Positions 1 through 10,989 of a stretch of DNA of 64,000 bases are shown in pieces; the stretch's first letter is position 1, and every line of letters begins with the position of its first letter. Made by a program: the position numbers and the translations under genes. The stretch lies in contig JAULJL010000033.1 in the NCBI GenBank assembly GCA_030761205.1, positions 3,479,501 to 3,543,500 on the forward strand, in the 5' to 3' direction. The stretch comes from Fremontodendron californicum (taxonomy: Eukaryota; Streptophyta; Magnoliopsida; Malvales; Malvaceae). The notes under the pieces are model-generated. The model worked only from the letters and a program-made list of their open reading frames with translations. It had not been told where the DNA came from and ran no database searches.

Positions 1-1279
1 CTCTAAATTCAATTTAATGGCAGCTTTATGATGAGAAAGATAGGTTGATCTAAGCAACAAACACATAAGCTCGGATTGTTCAACTTAGGTTATGTTCCAC
101 TTTGCAATTATTGAAAACTTGACCATAATCATTAATCACAAATTGCCACTTATGAATAGGAAATCAAGACAATTACACGGATCAAGACTCCTAAACTAGC
201 AATAGATAATTATCAAGATCTATCTAGTTGTACACCTAAACAAATCAAGACAACATCATGAACAATTCTTGTAGAAGAACATAAGCAACTTTGATAGAAA
301 ATTAATGATAGATAGAATCTGAAAATCAATCATAAAACATGTCTAGGGCTTTGAAATCACCCTTAACCAAATAGAAGTTTAGCCTAGCATAGGCATTATA
401 AACATAAACATAAAATTAAAGAAAATCTAAGAAGAAAATAAAAGAAAGAAAGAAGAAGAGGAAGAATATTAATTATCCAACCTCTTGCTCTCTCTAAAGA
501 AAAAGAAAACTAGAGAAAAGAAAGAAAACTAGAGAAAAGAAAGAAGAAGAAAACTTAGAGAATTTTATTAAAATGGCTAATATCCTACCAATCTCCAATA
601 TGATCCCTTACAATCATCCAAGGCCCTCTATTTATACACATTTTGGAGGGCTAAATGACAAGAGACAAGCTTTACAAATTTCAAAGGTAGGTATAATAGG
701 TGGGTGCATTTTCTAACAATTTTCGTCATATATGACGATTTTGATCAGCCAACTTGATGGTCGATTTTGTCAATTTTGGAGGCCTTATCTGATCACATGG
801 TCTTCTAGAAAAATGTTACCCTATCCGTTACTGATCCATAGCCGTTGGAATCAGCTCATTTGCTGATGTGGATAAGAAGATATGGGCATAATACGAAAAC
901 AGGTCAGCACAGACGTCATTGCACATCAGCCAACTTGATGGTCGATTTTGCTAGGGAAAACGACTCCGTTTCAAGAAGTGTAAAACATGAAAAAGATAGA
1001 TATGCCTCTTAGCTTTGCATGGCTACAAATTTCAGCCTTATTGCTTCAGTGAAACTCGAGATATAGCTGATATGGCAAAAGGTGTCGGAACTGGAACTGA
1101 ACTGGATTTGCCCTTAATTCTAGTAATCTGAAATCACTCAAAGAAACTTGTGAAAAACACCAAAATACATAAAAATATAAAAGATCATAAACACAATTAG
1201 ACTAAACAATAATAACTCGTATTTGACACAAAACAATAATAAAACATAACTAAAAACTATATAATTATACGAGTTATCA
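1..1279 (-). repeat. 3' LTR of element A, partial
   Basis: Nearly identical to the LTR at 6444-8347. It ends at 1279 with GAGTTATCA, the reverse complement of the LTR start TGATAACTC, directly beside the polypurine tract. The distal part lies left of the window. Confidence 0.93.
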
Positions 1280-1316
1280 CACCCCCACACTTAGATTGTT
1301 GCTAGTCCCTAGCAAC
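1280..1316 (-). promoter_or_regulatory. Polypurine tract and adjoining hairpin of element A
   Basis: 1280-1292 is AAGTGTGGGGGTG on the minus strand and touches the 3' LTR, the expected place for the plus-strand primer. 1298-1316 is a perfect hairpin with 8-bp arms (GTTGCTAG / CTAGCAAC) and a 3-nt loop. The same pair is present in C, D, E and the composite. Confidence 0.85.
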
Positions 1317-3284
1317 GACTCAATAAAAATAAAATAAGAAAATCTAATCTAATCCATTTTCGTAGGAAATCACGGTGGCACTTAGCATGTGACACAAGCC
1401 TTTAAACCCCTAGGTGTCCCTAGTGGACGAGTTTAGTCTCGTGAGGGTTTACTAGAACGATACCCACAAACATTGAAAAACTAAAATATAAATAAACTGC
1501 ATATACTAAAAATATTTACTCCTAATCCTTTCAATACAAATTAGAGACAATATTTGAACAAGTCTTATAAACTAATCAATAGCTTAAAGAATTTCATAAA
1601 AAATCATGCTTGAATGTAAATTGTTTGAGTTAAGCCAATATTAGCATAACATATCTCAATCAAAATATTGCATGTTCAAATTTAATCTCAACTTCTCACA
1701 TGGGATACCCTCATGATTTTCACTCTTTAAAGTAGTGGTGAAGTGTTTACACTCAATCAATCTCATGAAAACAGTTCTACCATATTCTTGCTTGTCCACT
1801 TATTCTCCCCTATTTAGATCATACAACATCATGAATCAAGAGGTCTTTAATCAAGGTTGTAATGGGGCCAAGGGGTTTGTAATGTGGTTGAAGAACAAAA
1901 GGATAAAGATATCACAAAGGTTCCAAAGAGTTCATAAAGTTTAGAGACATAAAAAGATTATACAAAGAAACTTCTCAAAACTCTTTACAAGTACATAGTC
2001 ACCTAGGCCGGATATTCATGTTGGGCCTTTTCTTCATTCTAAACAACTTTGTAACATCTTTTTCCTTTTCCACAAATTCAAGAGATGATTCATATTTTTT
2101 TTTTTACATAGGAATGTATTTGCCAGTATTCCATTTCTTTTTCTCTTGACTTTTCTTTTCTTTTCCCCCCACACTTATTTCTTGTTTCTAACCCAAATTT
2201 TCAACTAAAAATATCCCTTGTTTTTTGCAATATGTCTCAACATATATAATCCATCTTTAGAACAAGGGTAAGGATATAAGTATATTTAGGCTAGGTGTAA
2301 GTTGTGGTTACCAATAAAATAGCATATTTAATGTAGGCTCAAATTGGCTCACTAGTGGGGATGTTCTCTTAGAACATTAATAATGGATGGCTGTTTGGCT
2401 CTGGTTATAATCCTAATGCCTCTATCATATTCATGTTGTCACATGTATCAATATAGTCTCAAACGGTTTAAAGCAAGTTCTAGAGAATCATGTAATCATA
2501 AGAGCACTCAAGAAAGAAATTAGATTGATATGTATAATGCATCAATCATTATAGGCTCAAAAACTCACAAGGATGATTATACAAGTCAGATTAAGTCTAA
2601 ACATGCTTCTTTCTCAATCAACATATCATATTAACATTGGCTCATAAAAAAAAATGATATCAAGCTCAATTCTCATGAAAATCTTCTCACTAATAACTCT
2701 GTTTTAGACTTATGCAATTCATATCTCATCATTGTATTAAAAAGGAACTAAAACACACAAAATAATAATAATAATAATAATAAAGACTCATAAAAAAAAT
2801 AGTAGACAAAAATAAAAGAAATCCTAAATCATCCCCCCCACACTTAATTCTTACATTGTCCTCAATGTAAGTCTATTAACCCAAATGAAAGAATCATGTG
2901 TAAGAGAAAAGAACTAATAACATAAGAATTGGAAAAGCTAAGACTCAAAACAAAACAAACTCATGCAACCTGAATAATCTTAAAATACTAAACAAAAATT
3001 AACAAGTAAACATAAAAAGATTAAAATCAAACTGACAAGGTATGTCTCAAGTCTCCCTTACTCAGACCTTGTTCAGAATGAATACTTCTAAATTGCTTAA
3101 AACACAACAAACTTTTTTTTTTTTTTTTTTAAAAAAAATTAGCAAAATATGTCCCTTACCCCTACTAAAATATGACGTTGTCCCCAATGTCAAATTTTAA
3201 AGGTAGAATTTAGGAGATATTACCTGCAGAGGTTGCTAACCACTTATTATAACTGAGACACAACAAGGAAAATGTTAGATAATG
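1317..3284 (-). other. Noncoding tail of element A between LOG and the 3' LTR
   Basis: About 2 kb without a credible gene. It holds two G-run hairpins (2851-2870, perfect 8-bp arms; 3174-3191, one mismatch), a third G-run (near 2165-2175), an (AAT)n microsatellite around 2758-2783, and a T-run followed by an A-run near 3113-3138. The tail is collinear with those of C, D and the composite. A 69-codon open frame at 1735-1944 runs against element orientation and is not considered real. Confidence 0.75.
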
Positions 3285-3932
3285 TCACAAAGACAAAGTG
3301 CAGTCCACTCCTTGCTCGTCCATATCTCTTTTTCTTTTTCCGAGCGTTTGCGAAACAACCGTAGCAGATAAACACTCATAAGCTTGGAGCTTTTTAAGTA
3401 AATCTTCAATGGTTGTAGCAGAAATTATGGTTCTCCTTGCCTCTGAAAACATGAATCCATTATCCACAGCATTATCTAAATATAAAAGCAAATTACTAAA
3501 ATAACCATTAATATTAAGCAAACCAATGGGTTTCTTATTTGTGACCAAAGATGACCAAGAAGCCACGCAAGCTATTTCTTCCAATGTACCCAGACCTCCT
3601 GGTAAAGCAATGAATGCATCGGCAGAATGGTACATGATTGTTATCCGTTCAGGGACACTCCAGACTTGTATTTCCTTACCCACGGTAGGTCCACAAAAAC
3701 TTGTGAATAGTTTTGGCACGATTCCTAGAACTGGACTTCCTCCGGCGTGTGCTGCTGTAGCGACTGCTCCCATTAAACCCGTACTACCGCCTCCATAAAT
3801 CAAGTGGATCTTTTGTTGGGCAAGTATTACTCCAACTCTTATGGCTTCATCAGCGAATATGTTATTTTTTCCTGGATAAGCACCTCCAAAGACACAAATT
3901 TTTTTAATGCGCTGGGATGAAGTACTTTCCAT
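3285..3932 (-). CDS. LOG-like: LOG-type cytokinin riboside 5'-monophosphate phosphoribohydrolase (retrotransposon cargo)
   Basis: 215 aa, the usual LOG length. LOG enzymes release free, active cytokinin bases from cytokinin nucleotides in one step. Visible: the N-terminal Rossmann strand (KICVFGG), the phosphate-binding loop YGGGSTGLMG at 46-55, a retained Arg at about 96 in the segment matching the plant MHxRK region (the Lys is replaced), and the signature PGGLGTLEE at 111-119. A short basic stretch lies near 198-203. There are no introns, unlike typical plant LOG genes. An upstream in-frame ATG would add 13 residues, but that extension is out of frame in the copy at 31878, so the inner ATG is chosen. 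The gene lies downstream of the zinc-finger ORF. Catalysis is inferred from motifs only. Confidence 0.92.
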   Translation of the reverse strand: MESTSSQRIKKICVFGGAYPGKNNIFADEAIRVGVILAQQKIHLIYGGGSTGLMGAVATAAHAGGSPVLGIVPKLFTSFCGPTVGKEIQVWSVPERITIMYHSADAFIALPGGLGTLEEIACVASWSSLVTNKKPIGLLNINGYFSNLLLYLDNAVDNGFMFSEARRTIISATTIEDLLKKLQAYECLSATVVSQTLGKRKRDMDEQGVDCTLSL

Positions 3933-4296
3933 TTTTTTTTTCTTCGAGTGCCTGAAAGAGAATGAGTACATGGTGTAATATATAGAGGACTCAGTAGTGA
4001 ATCAGACAAGAGTAATAATGTCGCCGAAAGTGTATCTGACCTGTCAGAAGAAAATGTTAACCTAACAAAAGATTTTTGCGTGATTTCAGGAAGAAAATCA
4101 AAAAGAGAAGAAAAAATCAACCGTAAAAGACAAATAAAAAAAAACGAGAATAGTTACACAAATCGAACAACACGTAAATTAAACCAAAATAAAGTTATTG
4201 CAAATCAAACCAAAAGCTGAGAAGTCATTTATTGTAGTTGTGATTGTGGCTCACATCTTCCTCTGGTTTTACGTCCAGAAACGGCTTAAACGCCTT
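3933..4296 (-). promoter_or_regulatory. LOG upstream region in element A
   Basis: A TATA-like TAATATATA (plus-strand reading, 3976-3984) and a pyrimidine-rich tract ending in CAG (3952-3954 on the minus strand) sit just before the LOG ATG. Either an internal promoter or a splice acceptor could serve LOG; neither is proven. Confidence 0.45.
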
Positions 4297-4833
4297 CTAT
4301 GAGTCGAGGATATGCTTCCCATCCAGTTTTCTTACAAGCTGGCAAACAGGGTCTTTTAACATCAGATTCCCAAGATGTTGCCATTCCCTTTGGAATTGCG
4401 GCCATAAATCAAGAATTTCTCTTTGTACGTCTCCACTAGGATGCGTCTCAAGAGAAAGTTGGATATTACCCAAATTCTCCTTACTCAGTCCATCCTTAAT
4501 GAATTCAATTTTATCATCTCGATTAGAGGACGGAATCCCAATAGAACGACATTTACCGTTACACGTCCATCGTGCACATTTGTGGCAATTTGAACTCATG
4601 CGCTTTGCTCGTCGCTTCTTTGCAAAAGTGCTTCTACCTGTACCTGGTAAATGCAAAACAGGAAGATATTCATCTTCACGTACCTTGGCTTCAATTATCC
4701 AACGTATGTCGTCAGGAATCCCTTTGTGCATAAGCATTCTTAATCTTTCAAGTCGAACTTGGTAAAACTTCAGTAAAATATTTCGAGGAAAAGGAGGAAA
4801 TCGTTTCTGCAATCTTGTGAGAATATCATCCAT
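4297..4833 (-). CDS. Basic CX2CX4CX3C zinc-finger-like cargo protein
   Basis: 178 aa, intact. An N-terminal helical, leucine-rich third (1-60) leads into the motif GTGRSTFAKKRRAKRM at about 64-79, a likely nuclear or nucleic-acid-binding basic patch. Four cysteines follow directly (C83, C86, C91, C95). The C-terminal half (100-178) is acidic to mixed and has no motif I recognise. The basic patch immediately followed by a Cys cluster is the layout of the cysteine-rich nucleic-acid-binding proteins of carla-type plant RNA viruses, some of which suppress RNA silencing or affect host transcription. I infer a possible relationship from layout and short motifs; homology is unproven. It is not part of a normal gag-pol and sits where some Athila elements carry an env-like ORF. 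Confidence 0.75.
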   Translation of the reverse strand: MDDILTRLQKRFPPFPRNILLKFYQVRLERLRMLMHKGIPDDIRWIIEAKVREDEYLPVLHLPGTGRSTFAKKRRAKRMSSNCHKCARWTCNGKCRSIGIPSSNRDDKIEFIKDGLSKENLGNIQLSLETHPSGDVQREILDLWPQFQREWQHLGNLMLKDPVCQLVRKLDGKHILDS

Positions 4834-5367
4834 CCTGAAAAAAAGATTGAAAAAAAATTGAAAGAGAAATTGGAAGAGAAATTTATATACAATATCAGTT
4901 TTGTGGGTAGCTGATGGAACCGATTTAAATAATCACGGAGTACCGTTATCCGCCATTTAACCGGGGTTAAAAAAAAATTATATTTACATCTAGTTATTTT
5001 CAAAACAAGGATCAGAAAGAAAAACAACATAAAAAGACTCAAAAACAAAACACTCTAAATAAAATCCTAAATTCTTCCCCCCACACATAATTTTTACGTT
5101 GTCATTAATGTAATGCTATTATCCCCCAATGCAAGAATTATATGTAAGAGAAAAGAACTATTAAACAAAAGAAACTTATGCAGCTTAAATGAACTTAAAA
5201 ACAGTAAACACAATTAACAAAGAAACATAAGAAATAAAAATAAAAACAATAAAAATAATAAAAGAAAAAGGAAAAGAAAGAGAAAGCAAATCTGAATATG
5301 GAAGGTTGGCAATTTCATCTTTAATTGGGTTGCCTTCCCAATTAACACTTGAGTTAGTCTTTTGAAT
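4834..5367 (-). other. Spacer between the gag-tail and zinc-finger ORFs in element A
   Basis: Noncoding. Contains a TATA-like site (ATTTATATA, plus-strand reading, 4881-4889), a pyrimidine tract ending in CAG (4835-4837 on the minus strand) just before the zinc-finger ATG, and an imperfect hairpin (5093-5112) next to a G-run. Its start corresponds to sequence just downstream of integrase in element D, so it marks the pol deletion scar. Confidence 0.6.
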
Positions 5368-6306
5368 CTAACCAACACCCCTTCTTGGCTTTTTAGGCTT
5401 GTCAGGCTCATACATGAAATTTCCCAAATTTATGCGTTTGAGAGGAAGCTTTCTTTGCACAACAATGGATGCATTCTCCATTACAAGTATTATTCCATCA
5501 TCCTTGGTGGTGCATATCTCATCGAGGAATGGTGCATCTTTTGGTACTTGTTGAATGACATCCATAAACAAACTATTTAAGGTTTCCAGCGTGTCTTGTT
5601 CATGTTCATCCTCTTTGAACTTTGCGAATCTACTAGGAAAAGGTGGAGAAGAAACATTAGTAAAAATTGGAATCTCAAACGTTACCTCAGGTGCTGAAAT
5701 ACTCTTATTTGGATCATTGGCTTCATTATCCTCAAGAATAGAATTCATCTCTAATTTTGTCTCATCCTCATCTTGTTCCTCATTCCTCAAGGTTACAATA
5801 GTAGCATTCTCCTTTGGGTTAATCATCGTTTGGGCAGGGAGTTCTTCAGATCTTTGTGCTACCCATACCACCATACTACTAGCCAATAGGCTCATTTGCC
5901 TTTCCAAACTCTGGATACTTGCCCTTGTTTCCTGTTGAAATTGCAAAGTATTAGTAACAAGAGAATCGACAAGATCTTCTAAAGAAGTACCTGAGTTTTG
6001 AGTCATATGTAGTGGCAGAAAAAGATCTGGTTCTTGAGACCATGATTGATTAAATCTAGATGGATGAGTGTAATTGGCATAAGGATCTACTTCTTGGTAA
6101 TTTTCTGAGTAGCCATAATTAGTATGATCCCACCATCCCTCATGGTAAGTGTTTGAGTAATGATCATACTGTTGGTCTTGGAACACTTGATGGCCTTGAC
6201 ATCCTCCCATGGCCAATTGTTGAACTGGGTAGGTGAGATTGGCTTGTTGATTTTCCATGTTCATGTATGCCACCAACTCTTCAAGTGTTAGATTGCTCAA
6301 TTCCAT
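5368..6306 (-). CDS. Gag-tail ORF of a non-autonomous element
   Basis: 312 aa. From about residue 105 it aligns by eye with the C-terminal part of the element D Gag: the SGTSLEDLV block, FQQETRASIQSLE, the MINPKENA block, and SSPPFPSRFAKFKEDE with the following helix. It lacks the capsid-like retrotransposon gag domain and the CCHC knuckle of D, and stops before protease at RRGVG. The N-terminus (MELSNLTLEELVAY) is different from D. It is therefore a short fusion left after a large internal deletion. It is open in A, C and both copies of the composite, so it may still be translated; its role is unknown. Confidence 0.8.
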   Translation of the reverse strand: MELSNLTLEELVAYMNMENQQANLTYPVQQLAMGGCQGHQVFQDQQYDHYSNTYHEGWWDHTNYGYSENYQEVDPYANYTHPSRFNQSWSQEPDLFLPLHMTQNSGTSLEDLVDSLVTNTLQFQQETRASIQSLERQMSLLASSMVVWVAQRSEELPAQTMINPKENATIVTLRNEEQDEDETKLEMNSILEDNEANDPNKSISAPEVTFEIPIFTNVSSPPFPSRFAKFKEDEHEQDTLETLNSLFMDVIQQVPKDAPFLDEICTTKDDGIILVMENASIVVQRKLPLKRINLGNFMYEPDKPKKPRRGVG

Positions 6307-6420
6307 CGTTTTTTTTTTTTTTTTAATTTGAAAAGAAAAACTTGTATGTACAAGAAAGTAAAACTAATTAGAACTGAAAATAAGAATAAACCAAGTAACA
6401 AATAAACTAAAGAAAGCAAT

Positions 6421-6437
6421 CCCCGACAACGGCGCCA
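6421..6437 (-). promoter_or_regulatory. Primer-binding site of element A (tRNA-Asp type)
   Basis: Seventeen bases complementary to the 3' end of plant tRNA-Asp with one substitution (CCCCGACAACGGCGCCA on the plus strand). It lies 6 bp inside the 5' LTR, matching the spacing in the other elements. Confidence 0.88.
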
Positions 6438-6443
6438 AAAATT

Positions 6444-8347
6444 TGATGCACCCAAAAGAGTGTATCTTATTTAACCTTGCACTAAAAAGATAAATTGTAA
6501 GTATAGTAGTTAGCAAGGGTCGAGTCCTCAGGGATTGGGTTTTAGTTTATAAGTTAATAGTTTAAAACTTAAATTCAAGAACAATAAAAGAAAAGGGGTT
6601 TTTGAAGCCAGATTTAAACTAAAGTAAATAATAAGAAGAAGATGCAAGGCGGTATAACCAGCCAATAAAAATATATATACTAAATTAGGCGGTATAACCA
6701 GCCAATAAAAATATATATACTAAATTAGGCGGTATAACCAGCCAATAAAAGTAAAACAAAGTTAATATATAAATTAGGCGGTATAACCAGCCAATAAAAA
6801 TATATATACTTTTAAAAATAAGCAAACTAGAAAAGTAAGAAAACAAGTAAGTAAGAAGAATCAAATATGAAAAATATGGTTAAGGTTTCATTCTCCACCA
6901 CTAGACATCATTAAGAATCAATTTCAGATCTATCAATATCAACCAACTATCAAAGTTAACAACCGTAGATAACAACAAGCTCTGTTATCCCAATCTTTCC
7001 TTAGTTTGTCGTTAAATAGAACAAGCTCTCTATTTAATCTCTAACCATTAAACAACCAAGAATAAGCTCTCTAAATTCAATTTAATGGCAGCTTTATGAT
7101 GAGAAAGATAGGTTGATCTAAGCAACAAACACATAAGCTCGGATTGTTCAACTTAGGTTATGTTCCACTTTGCAATTATTGAAAACTTGACCATAATCAT
7201 TAATCACAAATTGCCACTTATGAATAGGAAATCAAGACAATTACACGGATCAAGACTCCTAAACTAGCAATAGATAATTATCAAGATCTATCTAGTTGTA
7301 CACCTAAACAAATCAAGACAACATCATGAACAATTCTTGTAGAAGAACATAAGCAACTTTGATAGAAAATTAATGATAGATAGAATCTGAAAATCAATCA
7401 TAAAACATGTCTAGGGCTTTGAAATCATCCTTAACCAAATAGAAGTTTAGCCTATCATAGGCATTATAAACATAAACATAAAATTAAAGAAAATCTAAGA
7501 AGAAAATAAAAGAAAGAAAGAAGAAGAGGAAGAATATTAATTATCCAACCTCTTGCTCTCTCTAAAGAAAAAGAAAACTAGAGAAAAGAAAGAAAACTAG
7601 AGAAAAGAAAGAAGAAGAAAACTTAGAGAATTTTATTAAAATGGCTAATATCCTACCTATGTACAATATGATCCCTTACAATCATCCAAGGCCCTCTATT
7701 TATACACATTTTAGAGGGCTAAATGACAAGAGACAAGCTTTACAAATTTCAAAGGTAGGTATAATAGGTGGGTGCATTTTCTAACAATTTTCGTCATATA
7801 TGACGATTTTGATCAGCCAACTTGATGGTCGATTTTGTCAATTTTGGAGGCCTTATCTGATCACATGGTCTTCTAGAAAAATGTTACCCTATCCGTTACA
7901 GATCCATAGCCGTTGGAATCAGCTCATTTGCAGATGTGGATAAGAAGATATGGGCATAGTACGAAAACAGGTCAGCACAGACGTCATTGCACATCAGCCA
8001 ACTTGATGGTCGATTTCGCTAGGGAAAACGACTCCGTTTCAAGAAGTGTAAAACATGAAAAAGATAGATACGCCTCTTAGCTTTGCATGGCTACAAATTT
8101 CAGCCTTATTGCTTCAGTGAAACTCGAGATATAGCTGATATGGCAAAAGGTGTCGGAACTGGAACTGAACTGGATTTGCCCTTAATTCTAGTAATCTGAA
8201 ATCACTCAAAGAAACTTGTGAAAAACACCAAAATACATAAAAATATAAAAGATCATAAACACAATTAGACTAAACAATAATAACTCGTATTTGACACAAA
8301 ACAATAATAAAACATAACTAAAAACTATATAATTATACGAGTTATCA
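6444..8347 (-). repeat. 5' LTR of element A
   Basis: 1904 bp, with ends TGAT...ATCA on the minus strand. It carries four copies of the GGCGGTATAACCAGCC subrepeat (from 6648, period about 40 bp), a TATA box (minus strand, 7697-7704) and AATAAA downstream of it. Confidence 0.93.
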
Positions 8348-9930
8348 TATAACCAGCCAATAAAAATAAAACAAAGTTAATATACAAATTAGGCGGTATA
8401 ACCAGCCAATAAAAATAAATATAAAAAATAAGCAAACTAAAAGTAAGAAAACAAGTAAGTAAGAAGAATTAAATATGAAAAATATGGTTAAGGTTTCATT
8501 CTCCACCACTAGACATCATTAAGAATCAATTTCAGATCTATCAATATCAACCAACTATCAAAGTTAACAACCGTAGATAACAACAAGCTCTGTTACCCCA
8601 ATCTTTCCTTAGTTTGTCGTTAAATAGAACAAGCTCTCTATTTAATCTCTAACCATTAAACAACCTAGAATAAGCTCTCTAAATTCAATTTAATGGCAGC
8701 TTTATGATGAGAAAGATAGGTTGATCTAAGCAACAAACACATAAGCTCGGATTGTTCAACTTAGGTTATGTTCCACTTTGCAATTATTGAAAACTTGACC
8801 ATAATCATTAATCACAAATTGCCACTTATGAATAGGAAATCAAGACAATTACACGGATCAAGACTCCTAAACTAGCAATAGATAATTATCAAGATCTATC
8901 TAGTTGTACACCTAAATAAATCAAGACAACATCATGAACAATTCTTGTAGAAGAACATAAGCAACTTTGATAGAAAATTAATGATAGATAGAATCTGAAA
9001 ATCAATCACAAAACATGTCTAGGGCTTTGAAATCACCCTTAACCAAATAGAAGTTTAGCCTAGCATAGGCATTATAAACATAAAATTAAATAGAATCTAA
9101 GAAGAAAATAAAAGAAAGAAAGAATAAGAAGAAGAATATTAATTATCCAACCTCTTGCTCTTTCTAAAGAAAAAGAAAACTAGAGAAAAGAAAGAAGAAG
9201 AAAACTTAGAGAATTTTATTAAAATGGCTAATATCCTACCAATCTCCAATATCATCCCTTACAATCATCCAAGGCCCTCTATTTATACACATTTTGGAGG
9301 GCTAAATGACAAGAGACAAGCTTTACAAATTTCAAAGGTAGGTATAATAGGTGGGTGCATTTTCTAACAATTTTCGTCATATATGACGATTTTGATCAGC
9401 CAACTTGATGGTCGATTTTGGCAATTTTGGAGGCCTTATCTGATCACATGGTCTTCTAGAAAAATGTTACCCTATCAGTTACTGATCCATAGCCGTTGGA
9501 ATCAGCTCATTTGCTGATGTGGATAAGAAGATATGGGCATAATACGAAAACAGGTCAGCACAGACGTCATTGCACATCAGCCTACTTGATGGTCGATTTC
9601 GCTAGGGAAAACGACTCCGTTTCAAGAAGTGTAAAACATGAAAAAGATAGATATGCCTCTTAGCTTTGCATGGCTACAAATTTCAGCCTTATTGCTTCAG
9701 TGAAACTCGAGATATAGCTGATATGGCAAAAGGTGTCGGAACTGGAACTGAACTGGATTTGCCCTTAATTCTAGTAATCTGAAATCACTCAAAGAAACTT
9801 GTGAAAAACACCAAAATACATAAAAATATAAAAGATCATAAACACAATTAGACTAAACAATAATAACTCGTATTTGACACAAAACAATAATAAAACATAA
9901 CTAAAAACTATATAATTATACGAGTTATCA
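8348..9930 (-). repeat. Truncated tandem LTR copy (1583-bp unit)
   Basis: Joined directly to the end of the element A LTR with the junction TTATCA/TATAACCAGCC. It lacks the first part of the LTR (plus-strand reading, up to a GGCGG subrepeat) and ends with CGAGTTATCA. Length, junction and diagnostic variants match the monomers of the array at 18706-27708. Confidence 0.88.
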
Positions 9931-10333
9931 CATTACCTAACTTTAATAAGACTTTTAAAATTGAATGTGATACGACATGGATAAGGATGGTTTTGTTGCA
10001 AGATAGACGTTCCATAGCTTTCTTTAAAGAGAAGCTGTCCAAATCCTTGAGAACATTAATGCTAATGCTTCTAAAGTGGATTTTCAAGGTGAGTCTAATA
10101 TTTTTACTACTTTTATTGTTTCTGATCTTTCTCCTTATAATGCAGGCGATGATTCGAGGTCGAATCATTTCGAGGAAAGGGGGAATGATGGGATCCAAGA
10201 TGGACCAAGTTTTCAAGAAGCAATACAAGGATTCCACTTGGGCCGAATCAAGGAAGCAATGCAAGGAAAGGACTTGGGCAGAATCTACAAGTCTTTTAAG
10301 CAAGGCCAAGACATTCAAGATGGGCTTGAATGA
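9931..10333 (+). pseudogene. Gypsy B pol remnant: RNase H start fused to the integrase C-terminal tail
   Basis: The first frame reads LPNFNKTFKIECD followed by VLLQDRRSIAFFKEKLS, the start of a Ty3/gypsy RNase H domain. After a frame change the sequence reads SKVDFQGES...FIVSDLSPYNAGDD and then SRSNHFEERGND, the familiar end of the gypsy polyprotein after integrase. Most of RNase H and integrase are missing, so this is an internally deleted, frameshifted relic. It lies just upstream of the LTR at 10429, as a pol end should. Confidence 0.75.
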
Positions 10334-10428
10334 AGAGGAACCAGCTTTGTTCCATGTGATCCAAGTTTTACAAGTGACGGCATAAGGCTTAATGAAGTGG
10401 ACTTGTTCATTAAATGACATGGCAAGGG

Positions 10429-10987
10429 TGGGGACCAATTCATTAAAATATGTGGTGCCTATTAAATGAGTATTTGGGCTTGTGTTAAGTTTTTATTTAG
10501 TTTAGGATTTTGGGCCTGACTTGTGTAACATGTCCAATAAGGTTGTGTAGACTACCCTCACTAAACTGTTGGGCATCTTTTAAATTTAATTAGGATTGGG
10601 CTTGAGCATGTTCAGCCCATATTTTACTTATTATTAGGTTAGCTGATTAGGGTTATTGTAGGGAGGCTATAAATATATGTCTTAGCTGCCTACATCAATT
10701 ATCTTTTGATCAATTAAGTCTGATTTTATTCAGTGAGAGTTTTCTCTTTTTAGTTCTTGAAAGAACTTAGGAACTTATCAAAGAATTCCTTCTTTGTGGC
10801 GTTCAACCTATCAAACTTAGGTTCTTGAAACGAGAGTTCTTAGGGTTTAGATTACATGCTTAATCTAGGTTCTTTGAAACAGGCTTTTAAGGGTTTAAGT
10901 TTTCTTTGCCTGAATCTTGGCTTTTCTGGGTTAGGTATTTCAATTTGTTAGTGGGTTCAAAGGGTTTAATCCCTAGGGTTCACATCA
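10429..10987 (+). repeat. Gypsy B LTR copy 1 (3' LTR position)
   Basis: 559 bp from TGGGGACC to CACATCA (TG...CA). A short purine tract (GGCAAGGG) precedes it. TATA box TATAAATA at 10669-10676. Confidence 0.75.
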
Positions 10988-10989
10988 GG

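Larger units (their letters stand above)
1..8347 (-). mobile_element. Element A: non-autonomous Athila-type LTR retrotransposon with LOG cargo (3' LTR cut by window edge)
   Basis: Read on the minus strand the order is 5' LTR (6444-8347), tRNA-Asp primer-binding site, gag-tail ORF, zinc-finger ORF, LOG ORF, long noncoding tail, hairpin plus polypurine tract, 3' LTR (1-1279, truncated by the window). No protease, RT, RNase H or integrase is present, so it must move in trans; element D at 47862-60665 is the obvious type of helper. All three ORFs are open. Its outer 5' LTR end abuts a truncated tandem LTR copy at 8348 instead of a unique flank, and the other end is outside the window, so no target-site duplication can be checked. 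Confidence 0.9.

Noticed and set aside
3526..3798. 90-aa frame antisense to LOG (also in the other LOG copies)
   Set aside because: Exact shadow of the LOG coding strand; conservation is explained by LOG.
4244..4765. 173-aa frame antisense to the zinc-finger gene (also at 31046, 41744, 52120)
   Set aside because: Opposite strand of a conserved ORF. The sense frame has the basic patch and Cys cluster, the expected orientation and a CAG before its ATG; the antisense frame has none.
6648..6800. CRISPR-like spaced repeats in the LTR
   Set aside because: Plant LTR subrepeats of 16-21 bp with near-identical AT-rich spacing; no unique spacers and no prokaryotic context.
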